A stretch of DNA of 64,000 nt from Planctomycetota bacterium (GCA_023417655.1 JAEZFD010000062.1:176073-240072); one strand, 5' to 3'. Counted from the stretch's first letter, positions 8,337 through 16,771 are shown. Translations and numbers: made by a program. The notes: generated by a model from the sequence alone, not told the origin.

Positions 8337-8411
8337 GGCGCAGTAGCCAAGCGGCCTAAGGCGACGGATTGCAAATCCGTTATTTCCCCGGTTCGAATCC
8401 GGGCTGCGCCT
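8337..8411 (+). tRNA. tRNA-Cys (anticodon GCA)
   Basis: A full cloverleaf can be drawn: acceptor stem GGCGCAG/CTGCGCC (7 perfect pairs), a D-arm closed by GCC/GGC, anticodon stem ACGGA/TCCGT around loop TTGCAAA with GCA at 8371-8373, and T-arm CCCGG/CCGGG with loop TTCGAAT. The discriminator base is U, as expected for tRNA-Cys. CCA is not encoded. It stands alone with its own terminator. Confidence 0.96.
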
Positions 8412-8441
8412 CTTCTGAATGAGCATTGAATTGCCGGATGA

Positions 8442-8476
8442 CCCCTGTGACACTCAACGTGACACAGGGGTTTTTT
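8442..8476 (+). terminator. Intrinsic terminator after tRNA-Cys
   Basis: Perfect 8-bp stem (CCCCTGTG at 8442-8449, CACAGGGG at 8463-8470) followed by six Ts. Classical Rho-independent terminator 31 bases after the tRNA. Confidence 0.92.
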
Positions 8477-8504
8477 CGTTGCCTGATGCTCAGGCGGCAC
8501 TCGT

Positions 8505-9689
8505 TCACGGGTCGCGGATCTCAAGCACGCCGCTTTCGATCATCTCGCGAATCTCTGACTGAAGGTGACGCAACCGTGAGCTCTGTTTCTCGGTCAGCTT
8601 GTCCTGTGGGAGTTGCTCAAGGAGACGTTTTGCCGCGGCCGGGCGTTTCTGGACAAATGTGAGTATCTCCGCAAGCTCCAACCGTCCGGCGAGATTGCCG
8701 GGCGCGACCTGCAGAAGATTCTTATAAATCCCGACGCAGCTGTCCCATTCCTGACGTTTCTTCAAGGCCCGGGCGAGCGTCAGCAATTCTGACTCCGGGG
8801 GCTGGTAGTCCGGCTGTAGATGTCGAATCTTTGCCAATACGGTCATTGCTGCATGCGGCTTGTTCTGCACGACCAGATCGACAAACCGAGTTTCTGATTC
8901 AGTAGGTGACATCACCTGAATCGCGATTTCATGACTCCGCGATTGAGGCTTCTTCCGCGTGGCGAACTTTTGATTCTTTCGTCGTTCCCGGTCGGACTGA
9001 TACCCAGTTGAGTAATGACCTTCTCCGGTTTCGATAGGACCTTTGAGAACAGAAAACAGATCCCACCCTTCGCAATCGACTCGACCGAATTTCAGCAGGG
9101 CGACTCCCGCGGCAGCACCGACTCCTGCTCCCAGAAGATGCAGAAACTCGTTTTGAGCGCCGGGAACAAATTGAAAGTAAAGGAGCGACTTTGCCAGAAC
9201 GAGGAGTGCGAAGACCAGAACCGAAATCTCGAAAATTCCTGACCGCAGGAACAGGATGTAGAAGACGGAGAGTTCGTTCTTCGGCGCCCAGATGAGACAG
9301 ATGGCCATCAGGCCGAAGATCACCGCCGAGGCCCCGCAGGATGCTCCGTGGCCGTTCCAGAACAGAACCTGTTCGAGAACGCACTCGGTGATTCCGATCA
9401 CCAGAAACAGGGGGATGAACTTCGACCAGCCGAGCTTCCCTTCGACGATCAGCCCGAAGCTCCAGAGGAAGATCATGTTTCCCAGAAGGTGAAGGACTCC
9501 ACTGTGGACGAAGTTCGAGGTGACCCAATTCCCGGGGGTCAGACCCGTTCCATAGTGCAGGGCAAGGCGGGAGAACCAGTCCGGCTGTGCCTCGAGTAAA
9601 AGAAACACAAGGCAATTCAGAGCGATCAGACAGATCGTGCCGATCGGCCTGTAATAAAGCGGAGCGTCGGTGTTGTAAGGCACAAACAT
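8505..9689 (-). CDS. Rhomboid-family intramembrane serine protease with C-terminal helical extension
   Basis: 394 residues from the ATG at 9689, chosen because AGGTGG lies just upstream and the N-terminus then reads like other bacterial rhomboids (MFVPYNTDAPLYYRP). Six or seven hydrophobic helices span residues 15-210. The catalytic serine is expected at Ser121 in G-A-S-A-V-I-F-G-L and the histidine at His184 in H-L-L-G-A-G-V-G. A W-x-S-x-F-V-H-S-G-x-x-H-L-L-G-N motif (about residues 55-71) matches the rhomboid His/Asn region. Residues after about 215 form a soluble, charged segment, then a TPR-like helical domain (LTLARALKKRQEWDSCVGIYKNLL...). The protein should cleave membrane substrates inside the bilayer; the tail may recruit substrates or partners. 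Confidence 0.9.
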   Translation of the reverse strand: MFVPYNTDAPLYYRPIGTICLIALNCLVFLLLEAQPDWFSRLALHYGTGLTPGNWVTSNFVHSGVLHLLGNMIFLWSFGLIVEGKLGWSKFIPLFLVIGITECVLEQVLFWNGHGASCGASAVIFGLMAICLIWAPKNELSVFYILFLRSGIFEISVLVFALLVLAKSLLYFQFVPGAQNEFLHLLGAGVGAAAGVALLKFGRVDCEGWDLFSVLKGPIETGEGHYSTGYQSDRERRKNQKFATRKKPQSRSHEIAIQVMSPTESETRFVDLVVQNKPHAAMTVLAKIRHLQPDYQPPESELLTLARALKKRQEWDSCVGIYKNLLQVAPGNLAGRLELAEILTFVQKRPAAAKRLLEQLPQDKLTEKQSSRLRHLQSEIREMIESGVLEIRDP

Positions 9690-9826
9690 GCAGCCCACCT
9701 GACGGAGTGAGCGGTCGGTGACAATGCTCCGGGCACGGACCCTCCGGGAGTGGGGCACAACTACGACCGCTTCCGCAAATTGTAAATCTGCAAGGGGGCT
9801 GAATCGAAGCGGAGGCCGGCGATTCA

Positions 9827-9866
9827 ATAAAAAAAGACGGAAATCTTCAAATTTGAAGATCCCGTC
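9827..9866 (-). terminator. Intrinsic terminator after the adenylate-kinase-like gene
   Basis: Stem GACGG/CCGTC (9836-9840 with 9862-9866) enclosing the palindrome ATCTTCAAATTTGAAGAT. On the minus strand the stem is followed by a run of seven Ts (complement of 9828-9835). It lies 100 bases past the stop at 9967. A short direct repeat, ACGGTGCTATT twice, lies at about 9927-9955 in the same gap. Confidence 0.85.
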
Positions 9867-9966
9867 TCTCTTGGATCAGCACTTCCATTCCCCGCGAGTG
9901 ACACCTCGATCGCAGGGAAACCTGACGGTGCTATTTATGAACGGTGCTATTCGTCAACTGTGTCGT

Positions 9967-10632
9967 TTAACACTCACGCGGGAAGTTATCTCGCAGCACT
10001 GGAACCAGATAAGTCAGGCACTCGAGCAGGACTTCCGAGTGGATTCCCGTCGACTCAATATTCTTAATGATCTCTTTGGGATAATAGTCCAGAACGGGCT
10101 CTGTTTCCTGACGGTAAACTTCGAACCGTCGGCGTGTCACTGTGTCGCTGGCGTCGTCAATTCGGTTTTCGAGAGCCGCACGTCGGCGGATACGCTCGAT
10201 CATGGCTTCTTCATCGTGGCATGTCAGGTGCAGCAGCAACTTGACGTCGATATAGTTCTCGATCATCTGGCACTGATGAATATTCCGTGGAATACCGTCC
10301 AGCAGCAGGAGTTGCTCACGAGGGCGGAATCGCTCGGCGGCCCGCTGGGCTTCCAGCCAGTTCAGAAAAATGCGGATCGTGATGTCGTCCGGTGCCAGTT
10401 CGCCCTTAGCGCTGTGCATCTTGACGATCTGACCTTCAGGACTGTGGTTATCCAGCTTGCGGAAGATCACGCCACTGGAGAGGTGAAAGAACCCGGGGAT
10501 TCGAGTCAGGATCTCGCCCTGCGTTCCTTTGCCCGCGCCTGGCACACCGAAAATCAGAACTGCCGGATAGGGATAGCACGGCTTGTTCGCTGAACGCTTG
10601 CGATTCGGAGCCGGGACGGAAGGGACGGACAT
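9967..10632 (-). CDS. Adenylate kinase-family nucleoside monophosphate kinase
   Basis: 221 residues from the ATG at 10632; 40 more residues are open upstream but do not look like coding sequence. The P-loop G-V-P-G-A-G-K-G-T-Q lies near residues 30-39. It is followed by the NMP-binding segment (F-H-L-S-S-G-V-I-F-R) and the D-G-I-P-R motif where adenylate kinases have D-G-F-P-R. The LID region (R-I-R-R-R-A-A-L-E-N-R-I-D-D) is short and has no zinc cysteines. It would transfer phosphate from ATP to AMP or a related nucleotide. No adk gene follows secY in the ribosomal operon of this window, where adk often lies, so this could be the housekeeping enzyme or a divergent paralogue. Confidence 0.85.
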   Translation of the reverse strand: MSVPSVPAPNRKRSANKPCYPYPAVLIFGVPGAGKGTQGEILTRIPGFFHLSSGVIFRKLDNHSPEGQIVKMHSAKGELAPDDITIRIFLNWLEAQRAAERFRPREQLLLLDGIPRNIHQCQMIENYIDVKLLLHLTCHDEEAMIERIRRRAALENRIDDASDTVTRRRFEVYRQETEPVLDYYPKEIIKNIESTGIHSEVLLECLTYLVPVLRDNFPREC

Positions 10633-10806
10633 GAGACACAATCCTGAGGAGGCCAATGATGGTTCCGATCGACAACGATCGGGATCCGGAGGGAGCTGAC
10701 CAGCAGGGAAAAACCGTTTCTGATCAGGCTCCGGTTTGTCCGTCGCAGGCACGATGTCGAGCTCATCAGTGAACCTAACGGACGGCGACGGGACGTATTT
10801 CGGCAG

Positions 10807-11742
10807 TTACTCCAAGCGACTTCGACGATCCTGCCACTGGAAATCCAACGGTTTCAGATTCGTTTCAAGGAATTTGAAAACGAAGGCGTAAACGGTCGTC
10901 TGACGGAATAGTGCCATTCCTGACTCTTTTGTATCAGGGGTCAGGAACTCGACGCGGGTATTATCCCGGCTGGATCGCGGCGGTGCGTATGATTCGAAAA
11001 GGGTCTGTGCCTGCTTCTTCGCAACGGCATCCTGCCCCCCGACAATGACCTGGAGTGCGATGCCGGGATTGATCGCCCGAAGAAGTTTGAGCGATCCGTT
11101 TGTCTTCAGACGACCAGCTCCGTTACTGGGCGAAATCAGGACAAGGGCTTTCACATCCTGTCCTCGCGGCGTGCGATTCGCTGGAATCGGCGCGTCATCA
11201 AATGGTGGCCGGGTCCAGTCGAATTCTGCGAATGCCGCCGCCACTGGGGCGGAAACGTCGACGGCGACAATGCCCAGCTTGGTCATATTCAGCCGCTTCG
11301 CCTGATTTTCCTGATAGAGAAACTCTTTCACGGCGGGGAGATCACCAATGACCATCGCCTGATAGTCCAAGGCATTCACGTCTGCCTCTGCAGGGCTCCC
11401 CATGGTGATGCTGTCGCCGTGCTTCCGCAGGTCTACCGAAATGACGACATATCCCCGCTTTTGTAACAGAATCGGGAAGGGATCCTGTCCCGGTGCTGCG
11501 GAGTTCTTGTCCCAGGCGAGTCGGTTGGACTTCTCCCCATGCAGCAGAATGACGACCGGAGCGGTCAATGCCGTCATTGCGCCGGAGTCTTTGCTCTCGC
11601 GGAAGGGATAGTATGTGATATGGATCGGCTGACCGTCCGCTGCCCGAAGGACCTCCCGCTTGCCTTCCCCTTGCGCATGGGCAAACGGTGTTAGTGCGAC
11701 AGTGATGATCAGTGCGCCGCACACCTGCATCAAGAGCTTCAT
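10807..11742 (-). CDS. Secreted alpha/beta-hydrolase-fold protein
   Basis: 311 residues from the ATG at 11742 (a GTG 12 bases earlier is possible). A clear signal peptide ends at A-H-A-Q near residue 24. The fold is recognisable from the oxyanion strand V-V-I-L-L-H-G (about 64-70), the segment 'GYVVISVDLRKHG', and the later 'LVLISPSNG' and 'ALQVIVGGQDAVA' strands. Where active members have G-x-S-x-G, this protein has D-V-S-A-P, so the serine remains but both flanking glycines are lost. An aspartate is available in G-G-Q-D-A. It may be a divergent esterase or a non-catalytic relative. Genes of this type are often annotated only as hypothetical in planctomycetes. Confidence 0.7.
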   Translation of the reverse strand: MKLLMQVCGALIITVALTPFAHAQGEGKREVLRAADGQPIHITYYPFRESKDSGAMTALTAPVVILLHGEKSNRLAWDKNSAAPGQDPFPILLQKRGYVVISVDLRKHGDSITMGSPAEADVNALDYQAMVIGDLPAVKEFLYQENQAKRLNMTKLGIVAVDVSAPVAAAFAEFDWTRPPFDDAPIPANRTPRGQDVKALVLISPSNGAGRLKTNGSLKLLRAINPGIALQVIVGGQDAVAKKQAQTLFESYAPPRSSRDNTRVEFLTPDTKESGMALFRQTTVYAFVFKFLETNLKPLDFQWQDRRSRLE

Positions 11743-12252
11743 GGGAGCGTCCACCAGAATGACAGGGGTCGGGAATGAAAGACAGAGTCGGGAAAACTGT
11801 GAGTGAGTAAAACCGGGAAGGAAGCAAACGTTTCTCAGGACGATCCCTCCTCGACGTACAAAATTCTGACTAAATCAGTCTATGACTCAGAGAATGGGGG
11901 GTCAAACCGGCATTCGAAAGGCAGGAGAACGATCAACTTTTCCTGCAAAGGAATGCCACATAACAGGTTTGACCGGATCAATTTGACAGGTCGTCCGGAC
12001 CGGAGATGGCATTTACAGGGGCTGATCGGGGCCGGGACGGACAGGAAAATCCCGAAGATCGACTGATGTCACTTCTGTTTTGTGTTAAAATCTTTCTGCA
12101 TTTCGATAGGAAGGACTTTCGGTTCCCCTGTCGATCTCTGGCGGAACCTCGCAGGTCACTGGCACTTCAGATGCACTGAATGTCGAATTCTCAGGTTCGG
12201 CGGTTTCCAGTTTTTGACCCTGTACTCGACATCTTCAACCTCTCCGACATCT
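11743..12252. other. Intergenic region between divergent genes
   Basis: 510 bases separating the starts of the hydrolase-like (minus) and SRPBCC (plus) genes. It contains the nested inverted repeat described at 11900-11974. I see no supportable reading frame; the longest open stretches have no recognisable protein features. Confidence 0.5.
11900..11974. repeat. Nested three-part inverted repeat, possible structured RNA or operator
   Basis: Three perfectly complementary arm pairs nest inside one another: GGTCAAACC (11900-11908) with GGTTTGACC (11966-11974), GGCATTC (11909-11915) with GAATGCC (11951-11957), and GCAGGA (11921-11926) with TCCTGC (11941-11946). This gives 22 base pairs, with small internal loops, an 8-nt one-sided bulge (ACATAACA) and a 14-nt apical loop. 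No U-tract follows on either strand, so it is not a simple terminator. It lies 157 bases upstream of the hydrolase gene and 278 bases upstream of the SRPBCC gene. Confidence 0.65.
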
Positions 12253-12711
12253 ATGCCGACATGTGATTATGAAACCCGCCTGGAATGTTCTCCGGAAGGG
12301 CTGTTCGATTTTCTGGCTCGTCCGAAAAACATCAGTCGAGTCACGAGCCCCGATCTGGGAATCTCATACAAGTCGGCTCCCGAGGTGTTGCATCCCGGTG
12401 CCCGACTGGATTTTCAGATCATCACGTTCGGACAGCTGATTAATTCGTCGCATGAGATTGCGGCATACGAACGTCCTAATCAGGTGGTCGAACAACAGGT
12501 CGTCGGTCCGATGAAATCCTGGGTACACCGTCGCGAGTTTGTCGCGAATGGTAACGGCGTGCTGCTGCGGGATGTGGTCGATTTCGTTCTGCCGGGCGGC
12601 CTGATCGGTCTGCTTCTCAGCGAGTCCAAGGTTCGCGATCATCTTGAAGATGGCTTCTATTATCGCGAGCAGCGACTGCTGGAACTCATCCAGGCCGGCG
12701 AGATCGTCTGA
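12253..12711 (+). CDS. SRPBCC-family (START/polyketide-cyclase-like) ligand-binding protein
   Basis: 152 residues from the ATG at 12253; a longer open frame upstream lacks coding character. The sequence follows the SRPBCC pattern: a first strand (Y-E-T-R-L-E-C-S), then P-E-G-L-F-D-F-L-A-R-P-K-N, the 'SP' segment, a long beta-meander (W-V-H-R-R-E-F, G-V-L-L-R-D-V-V-D-F-V-L-P), and a C-terminal helix (FYYREQRLLELIQ). The family binds hydrophobic ligands; members like this one ('ligand-binding SRPBCC domain, CoxG/YfiT-like') are often linked to cell division or lipid roles, but nothing here identifies the ligand. The strand and position isolate it from other genes. Confidence 0.8.
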   Translation: MPTCDYETRLECSPEGLFDFLARPKNISRVTSPDLGISYKSAPEVLHPGARLDFQIITFGQLINSSHEIAAYERPNQVVEQQVVGPMKSWVHRREFVANGNGVLLRDVVDFVLPGGLIGLLLSESKVRDHLEDGFYYREQRLLELIQAGEIV

Positions 12712-12809
12712 GAAAATCCTGCCGCTGGATATCACGTTAGACCGTTTTGCTTTTTGATCTGCCCGTTCTTGCGACGCGCTGCGGGGGCAGACGGTAAGAG
12801 CAAACTGCT

Positions 12810-14063
12810 TTAACGGCTGGCGGACGTGATGGCGTTCTCCGGGGTTTTCACATGCTCAGGTTGAAAACCCATCCCCATGATGCGGCCTCCGATGTGTCGC
12901 AATCGTGTGGAGAATGGTGATAGCAGCCATCTGACGGGATTGGAGAAGATCAGAGTTTGCCCGAAGCCCCGACGGGATGAGAACAGTCTGCGATGCAGAA
13001 AGGCCTGAAGTCGCTGTGTCTTGATGACAGCCGGTTCGCGATACCGTTGGACCTGCTCGAGATCAGCCAGAGAGACGGTTCCTGCAAGTAAAGGACCGGC
13101 CAGGTGATTGGCCGTTGCGACAGCATCCTGTATCGCGATGTTGACGCCGACGCCACCGGCAGGTGACATGGCATGTGCGGCATCCCCGATGAACAACATG
13201 CCGGGGATCTGCCATTTCTCCAGCCGATTCAACTGCACGGACAGAATCTTTACCTGTGACCAGTCTGTCAGTTCATTGAGTGACTGGCGCGAAAATCCTG
13301 CCAGCGAGCGAACCTCCTCCTGAAACGCCTCGAGGCCGCGTTGCTGAATCTCCGGGAACGTCCCTTTGCGAATCACCATTCCGCACTGAAAATAATCCAG
13401 ACGGTCGAGGGTGATCAGCATTTTTCCATTGTTGATTCTTCCCAGAGATGGGGTGACCTGATCGACGTCATGTTTTGGCATTCGGAACCAGAGGACATCG
13501 ATTGGGGCTCCGAACTCGCGGACCTTCAGGCCGGCAGGAGCCCGCAGACGTGAATTGCGTCCATCTGCCGCAATCGTCAGGTCGCAAGTGATCGAGAGTT
13601 CTGTTTCCCCTTGAAGCGCGCGAACTCCGACGACCTTACCATTTTGACGAATCAGGTCGACCGCTTCCGTTCCCAGCCGTAATTGAAACGTGGGATAGCT
13701 CCGGGCTGCATCCGCCAGGAAATTCAGGAAGTCCCACTGAGGAGCGATTGCCAGAAATTTGCAGTGGGTGGGGAGAGCACTGAAGTCTGGTCCGCAAATC
13801 GTTCGGCCGTTGATCTCTGCGAAAAGGGCCGAATACTCCTGATGAGGCAGCTGCAGGAACTTTTCTAACAGCCCGAGTTCATGCAGGACCTCGAGCGTCG
13901 AGGGATGAATCGTGTCCCCGCGAAAATCCCGGAAGAAGTCCTTGTGCTTTTCCAGAACAATGACCTGCACTCCGGCTCGTGCGAGCAGATAGCCGAGCAT
14001 GATTCCTGCCGGGCCCCCTCCGACAATGCAGCAGGTTGTATGCAGTTCGCTCGCGGGTTCCAT
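12810..14063 (-). CDS. FAD-dependent monooxygenase (PHBH/UbiH-type)
   Basis: 417 residues. The dinucleotide-binding motif G-G-G-P-A-G-I-M-L-G lies at about 15-24, with the ribose-binding E-K-H near 37-39. Then comes R-G-D-T-I-H-P-S-T, the central D-G-R-N-S-R-L-R motif that binds both FAD and NAD(P)H, and G-D-A-A-H-A-M-S-P-A-G-G-V-G-V-N, the second FAD motif near residue 290. This order is typical of class A flavoprotein hydroxylases acting on aromatic or polyketide substrates. The C-terminus ends without a thioredoxin-like extension. It is a single-gene unit with no aromatic-degradation neighbours, so its substrate cannot be deduced. Confidence 0.88.
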   Translation of the reverse strand: MEPASELHTTCCIVGGGPAGIMLGYLLARAGVQVIVLEKHKDFFRDFRGDTIHPSTLEVLHELGLLEKFLQLPHQEYSALFAEINGRTICGPDFSALPTHCKFLAIAPQWDFLNFLADAARSYPTFQLRLGTEAVDLIRQNGKVVGVRALQGETELSITCDLTIAADGRNSRLRAPAGLKVREFGAPIDVLWFRMPKHDVDQVTPSLGRINNGKMLITLDRLDYFQCGMVIRKGTFPEIQQRGLEAFQEEVRSLAGFSRQSLNELTDWSQVKILSVQLNRLEKWQIPGMLFIGDAAHAMSPAGGVGVNIAIQDAVATANHLAGPLLAGTVSLADLEQVQRYREPAVIKTQRLQAFLHRRLFSSRRGFGQTLIFSNPVRWLLSPFSTRLRHIGGRIMGMGFQPEHVKTPENAITSASR

Positions 14064-14146
14064 ACGTCGGTTATCTTTCAGCTGGAGTCATCTCTGTCGG
14101 GTGTTGCATTGAGATGACGGCATTCTGCGGGGGCACACAGCGGAAC

Positions 14147-15073
14147 TTATTTCTCGTACCGGATGGGACTCCAGTCTTTTGCAAGATCGCAAAGGATCTT
14201 GAGTTTCTCGGCAGAGTCGGCGGTGGCGACGATGCCGGGGATCCGGAGCATGTCGGCGCGATCGTCCATCCAGGTTTCTGAGAAATTGACCCGTTCCCCG
14301 TTGTGTACCCAGACCGAATCGCCGCCCAGTGAGCGGGCGAGATGCAGGGCGACAGGGAAGTCATAAATATTTGGGGTATGAATCAGTGAGCCACCGAAGG
14401 CTCCGGTCGCTATGAGCGGGTAAATGCTCCCTGGCATCTCATCCGGGGCATAACCATGCAGCCCGGCATCAGTCACGAGTCCTGCGTTGCGGACATCGTT
14501 CTTCTGGAAGCCGATCAGGTAGATCTTGTCTGAGTTAGGACGATTGCTGCGGTTGAAGTCCGGCAATTGCTCGAGGCACTGATTCGCAGGCATCGTCAGG
14601 TCATCCGGGCCGCTTTTCACGATCCCGTTGTGACAGAGTGTCCATGAGCCGGTGTCGCCATCTTCGGGGGCATAGACGAGTGAGAACAGGACGTCGTTCA
14701 CGGTGCGCAGGTGCAGCATCACGGCATAGCCGTTGCCTGTTTTGTCCTTGAAGTACTTCGTGCCATCGATCGGGTCGAGCGCAATGACGTATTCGCTCTC
14801 GGAAGCAAACGCACCGAGATCACCGTTGGCTTCCTCGGCTTCGATTCGACATTGTCGCAGGAGCGGGCAGCGATCCCGCAGGCCGGCGATGACCAGTTCC
14901 TGAACAGTGAGATCGGCCAGTGTCAGGGCGTCAGTGTTGGAACTTCCGGAATGCTTGCCTTCCAGTGCGATGTTGAACGTCCGCATCCGTTTGGCGATCG
15001 CTCCGGACCAACGCAACAGATCCGGAGTCTCGCGGCGCAGTTCGTCAATCAATTGCTGTTCATTCAGAGCCAT
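14147..15073 (-). CDS. Inositol-monophosphatase/3'(2'),5'-bisphosphate nucleotidase family phosphatase
   Basis: 308 residues from the ATG at 15073. That start overlaps the upstream ATP-grasp gene by 14 bases, which supports coupled translation; a further start 24 bases upstream is possible. The Mg-binding motif D-P-I-D-G-T lies at 100-105, and A-E-E near 79-81 gives the first metal ligands. The second signature lies near 'NIYDFPVALHLARSLGGDSV', where G-x-x-x-x-W-D-x-A-A is usual; here W-D is replaced by Y-D. The reaction should be removal of a phosphate from an inositol phosphate, a bisphosphate nucleotide or another small substrate. Overlap with the ATP-grasp gene suggests a shared pathway, possibly C1-cofactor synthesis, though this is inference. 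Confidence 0.85.
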   Translation of the reverse strand: MALNEQQLIDELRRETPDLLRWSGAIAKRMRTFNIALEGKHSGSSNTDALTLADLTVQELVIAGLRDRCPLLRQCRIEAEEANGDLGAFASESEYVIALDPIDGTKYFKDKTGNGYAVMLHLRTVNDVLFSLVYAPEDGDTGSWTLCHNGIVKSGPDDLTMPANQCLEQLPDFNRSNRPNSDKIYLIGFQKNDVRNAGLVTDAGLHGYAPDEMPGSIYPLIATGAFGGSLIHTPNIYDFPVALHLARSLGGDSVWVHNGERVNFSETWMDDRADMLRIPGIVATADSAEKLKILCDLAKDWSPIRYEK

Positions 15074-15962
15074 GGCAGGCGTTCTCCACGTATTCAATCA
15101 CTCGAGTTGCGACATCAATGCCTGTGGTCGCCTGGAAGGCTTTCCAACCAGGAACGGCATTCGCCTCAATGACCATACAGCTTTGTTGCGGATCCGTCTG
15201 ACGGGGATCGTACATTAGATCGATCCCTGCGAAACAGGCTCCGACCGCTTCTGCTGCCTGAAGTGCGAGAGATGATTCCGCCGAATTGACCTCATACGCT
15301 TCCGCAAGTCCGTCGCGGGCAACATTCGTGCGGAAATCACTGGGATGCCGTCGACGAAATGCCCCGACGACCTGCCCGTCAAGAACCAGCACCCGCAAGT
15401 CCGATCCGTCGTGAGGAATGAATTCCTGCAGGTAGAGAACCGATTGTGTTCGCTCAAGAGTTCGAAAAGTGCGGAAGGCGAGATCTGGGTCGGAAACTCG
15501 AAGAATCCCGCGTCCTTCGGAGCCGAAAAGCGGTTTGACGACGACGTCGCCCCCCAGTCGGGCGAAGGCCTCACAGGCATCGTCGGCGGTTTCACAAACG
15601 ATGGTCCGCGGCGTCGGAAGTCCAGCCGCGGCCAGCTTGGCACTCGTGAGAAATTTGTCGACGGCAGTTTCAATCGCCTTCGGGGAATTCAGAATCAGCA
15701 CACCCTGCGATTGCAGTCGCTGCAGGACATCCATCCGGTAGACAACCTGCTCGAGCGAACCGGGTGGCATCGTCCGGACAAGCAGGGCGTCGAATTGATG
15801 CAGGGCTTCGCCTTGTGAGGAGACCTTCGTCTGGATGTCCCCAATCGTGGCGGCGAGCGTCCGAAAATCCACGCAAATGGTCCGGTGCCCACGGTCTGTG
15901 GCAACTCGCTGCAGTTCGCGGACGTACCACCCATCCGGATTTCCGAGAATGCCGAAGTTCAT
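15060..15962 (-). CDS. RimK-like ATP-grasp ligase
   Basis: 300 residues. The N-terminal pre-ATP-grasp region has M-N-F-G-I-L-G-N-P. The ATP-grasp core is seen in V-V-V-K-P-L-F-G-S-E-G-R-G-I (about residues 139-152), Y-L-Q-E-F-I-P-H-D-G-S-D-L-R-V (about 177-191), and C-M-V-I-E-A-N-A-V-P-G-W near the end, where the E-x-N metal ligands lie. This matches RimK/LysX/MptN-type enzymes that join an amino acid (often glutamate) to a carboxylate using ATP. It sits head-to-head with a DUF447 gene, and both families recur in bacterial tetrahydromethanopterin C1-transfer gene sets, so a role in that cofactor's glutamylation is plausible. The exact substrate is not shown by sequence. Confidence 0.88.
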   Translation of the reverse strand: MNFGILGNPDGWYVRELQRVATDRGHRTICVDFRTLAATIGDIQTKVSSQGEALHQFDALLVRTMPPGSLEQVVYRMDVLQRLQSQGVLILNSPKAIETAVDKFLTSAKLAAAGLPTPRTIVCETADDACEAFARLGGDVVVKPLFGSEGRGILRVSDPDLAFRTFRTLERTQSVLYLQEFIPHDGSDLRVLVLDGQVVGAFRRRHPSDFRTNVARDGLAEAYEVNSAESSLALQAAEAVGACFAGIDLMYDPRQTDPQQSCMVIEANAVPGWKAFQATTGIDVATRVIEYVENACHGSE

Positions 15963-16038
15963 GAGGAGGCCAGCGTCCTGTGCCTGGAGTCAGATTCCTC
16001 TTCGGCAGTCATCCCGGCGAGAAAAGAAAACTGATACG

Positions 16039-16656
16039 ATGCGGAGGTCGACGTTCCAGCTGCCACTGACTTGTGAATTTGAGCAGATGATTCTCGAAGG
16101 GATTTGCACCACTCGAAACGCTGACGGTTCGATCAATATCGCTCCGATGGGACCGATTGTCGATCCTGACCAGACGACTTTTCATTTTCGTCCTTATCAA
16201 ACGTCGACGACCTATTCCAATCTGAAACGGACTGGCTGCGGCGTCTTTCATGTGACCGACGAAGTCGAGCTGATCGCCCAGGCGGCAGTCGGCAGGATCG
16301 CCGAGACGCCCGATTTTCTTCCTCCGAAAATCGTTGATGGGGCCGTTCTCGCGGGAGCCTGCCGTTGGTACGAATTTCAGGTCACGCAAATTGACGATTC
16401 GCAGCCTCGCACCGAGATTTCGACTGAGATTGTTCATGTCGGCCGTCTCCGGGATTTCTGGGGCTTCAATCGGGCGAAACACGCCGTGTTGGAAGCGGCA
16501 ATTCTTGCGACTCGTCGACATTTAATCCCCGCGGAGCAAATTGAATCACAATTCGCGCACTTGAAAGTTGCAGTTGAGAAAACTGCAGGACCTTCCGAGC
16601 TGAGGGCCTTTGAATTTCTGGAGCGGTATTTCCGCAGTAACCCGGACGTTCAATGA
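16039..16656 (+). CDS. DUF447 family protein (flavin-reductase-like fold), C1-metabolism associated
   Basis: 205 residues from the ATG at 16039; the open frame continues upstream into the ATP-grasp gene on the other strand and is not used. The sequence shows the DUF447 pattern: 'ILEGICTTRNADGSINIAPMGPIVD', then 'FRPYQTSTTYSNLKRTGCGVFHVTDEVELIAQAA', and 'ACRWYEFQVTQIDDSQPRTEISTEIVHVGRLRDFWGFNRAKHAVLEAAILATR' (segments of one protein). The fold resembles split-barrel flavin reductases. Members are found in methanogens, methylotrophs and planctomycetes near tetrahydromethanopterin-dependent genes, and their biochemical function is not established to my knowledge. Divergent placement against the RimK-like gene (76-bp spacer) suggests joint regulation. 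Confidence 0.85.
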   Translation: MRRSTFQLPLTCEFEQMILEGICTTRNADGSINIAPMGPIVDPDQTTFHFRPYQTSTTYSNLKRTGCGVFHVTDEVELIAQAAVGRIAETPDFLPPKIVDGAVLAGACRWYEFQVTQIDDSQPRTEISTEIVHVGRLRDFWGFNRAKHAVLEAAILATRRHLIPAEQIESQFAHLKVAVEKTAGPSELRAFEFLERYFRSNPDVQ

Positions 16657-16771
16657 GAAGCGGAGCCCGTTTTTTGAATCCAACTCTATTGAATCTTGAG
16701 AGCCGGTGACGCGCGCGATAAGTTGCTCTTGCCATTCGTAAGCCGGACCTTTGCTGATACGTGATTGAACC

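Noticed and set aside
9718..10593. Long plus-strand open frame across the adenylate-kinase-like gene
   Set aside because: Antisense shadow of a clear kinase with P-loop motifs.
12758..12791. TCTGCCC/GGGCAGA inverted repeat between SRPBCC and FAD genes
   Set aside because: No U-tract on either strand and only seven pairs; not called as a terminator.
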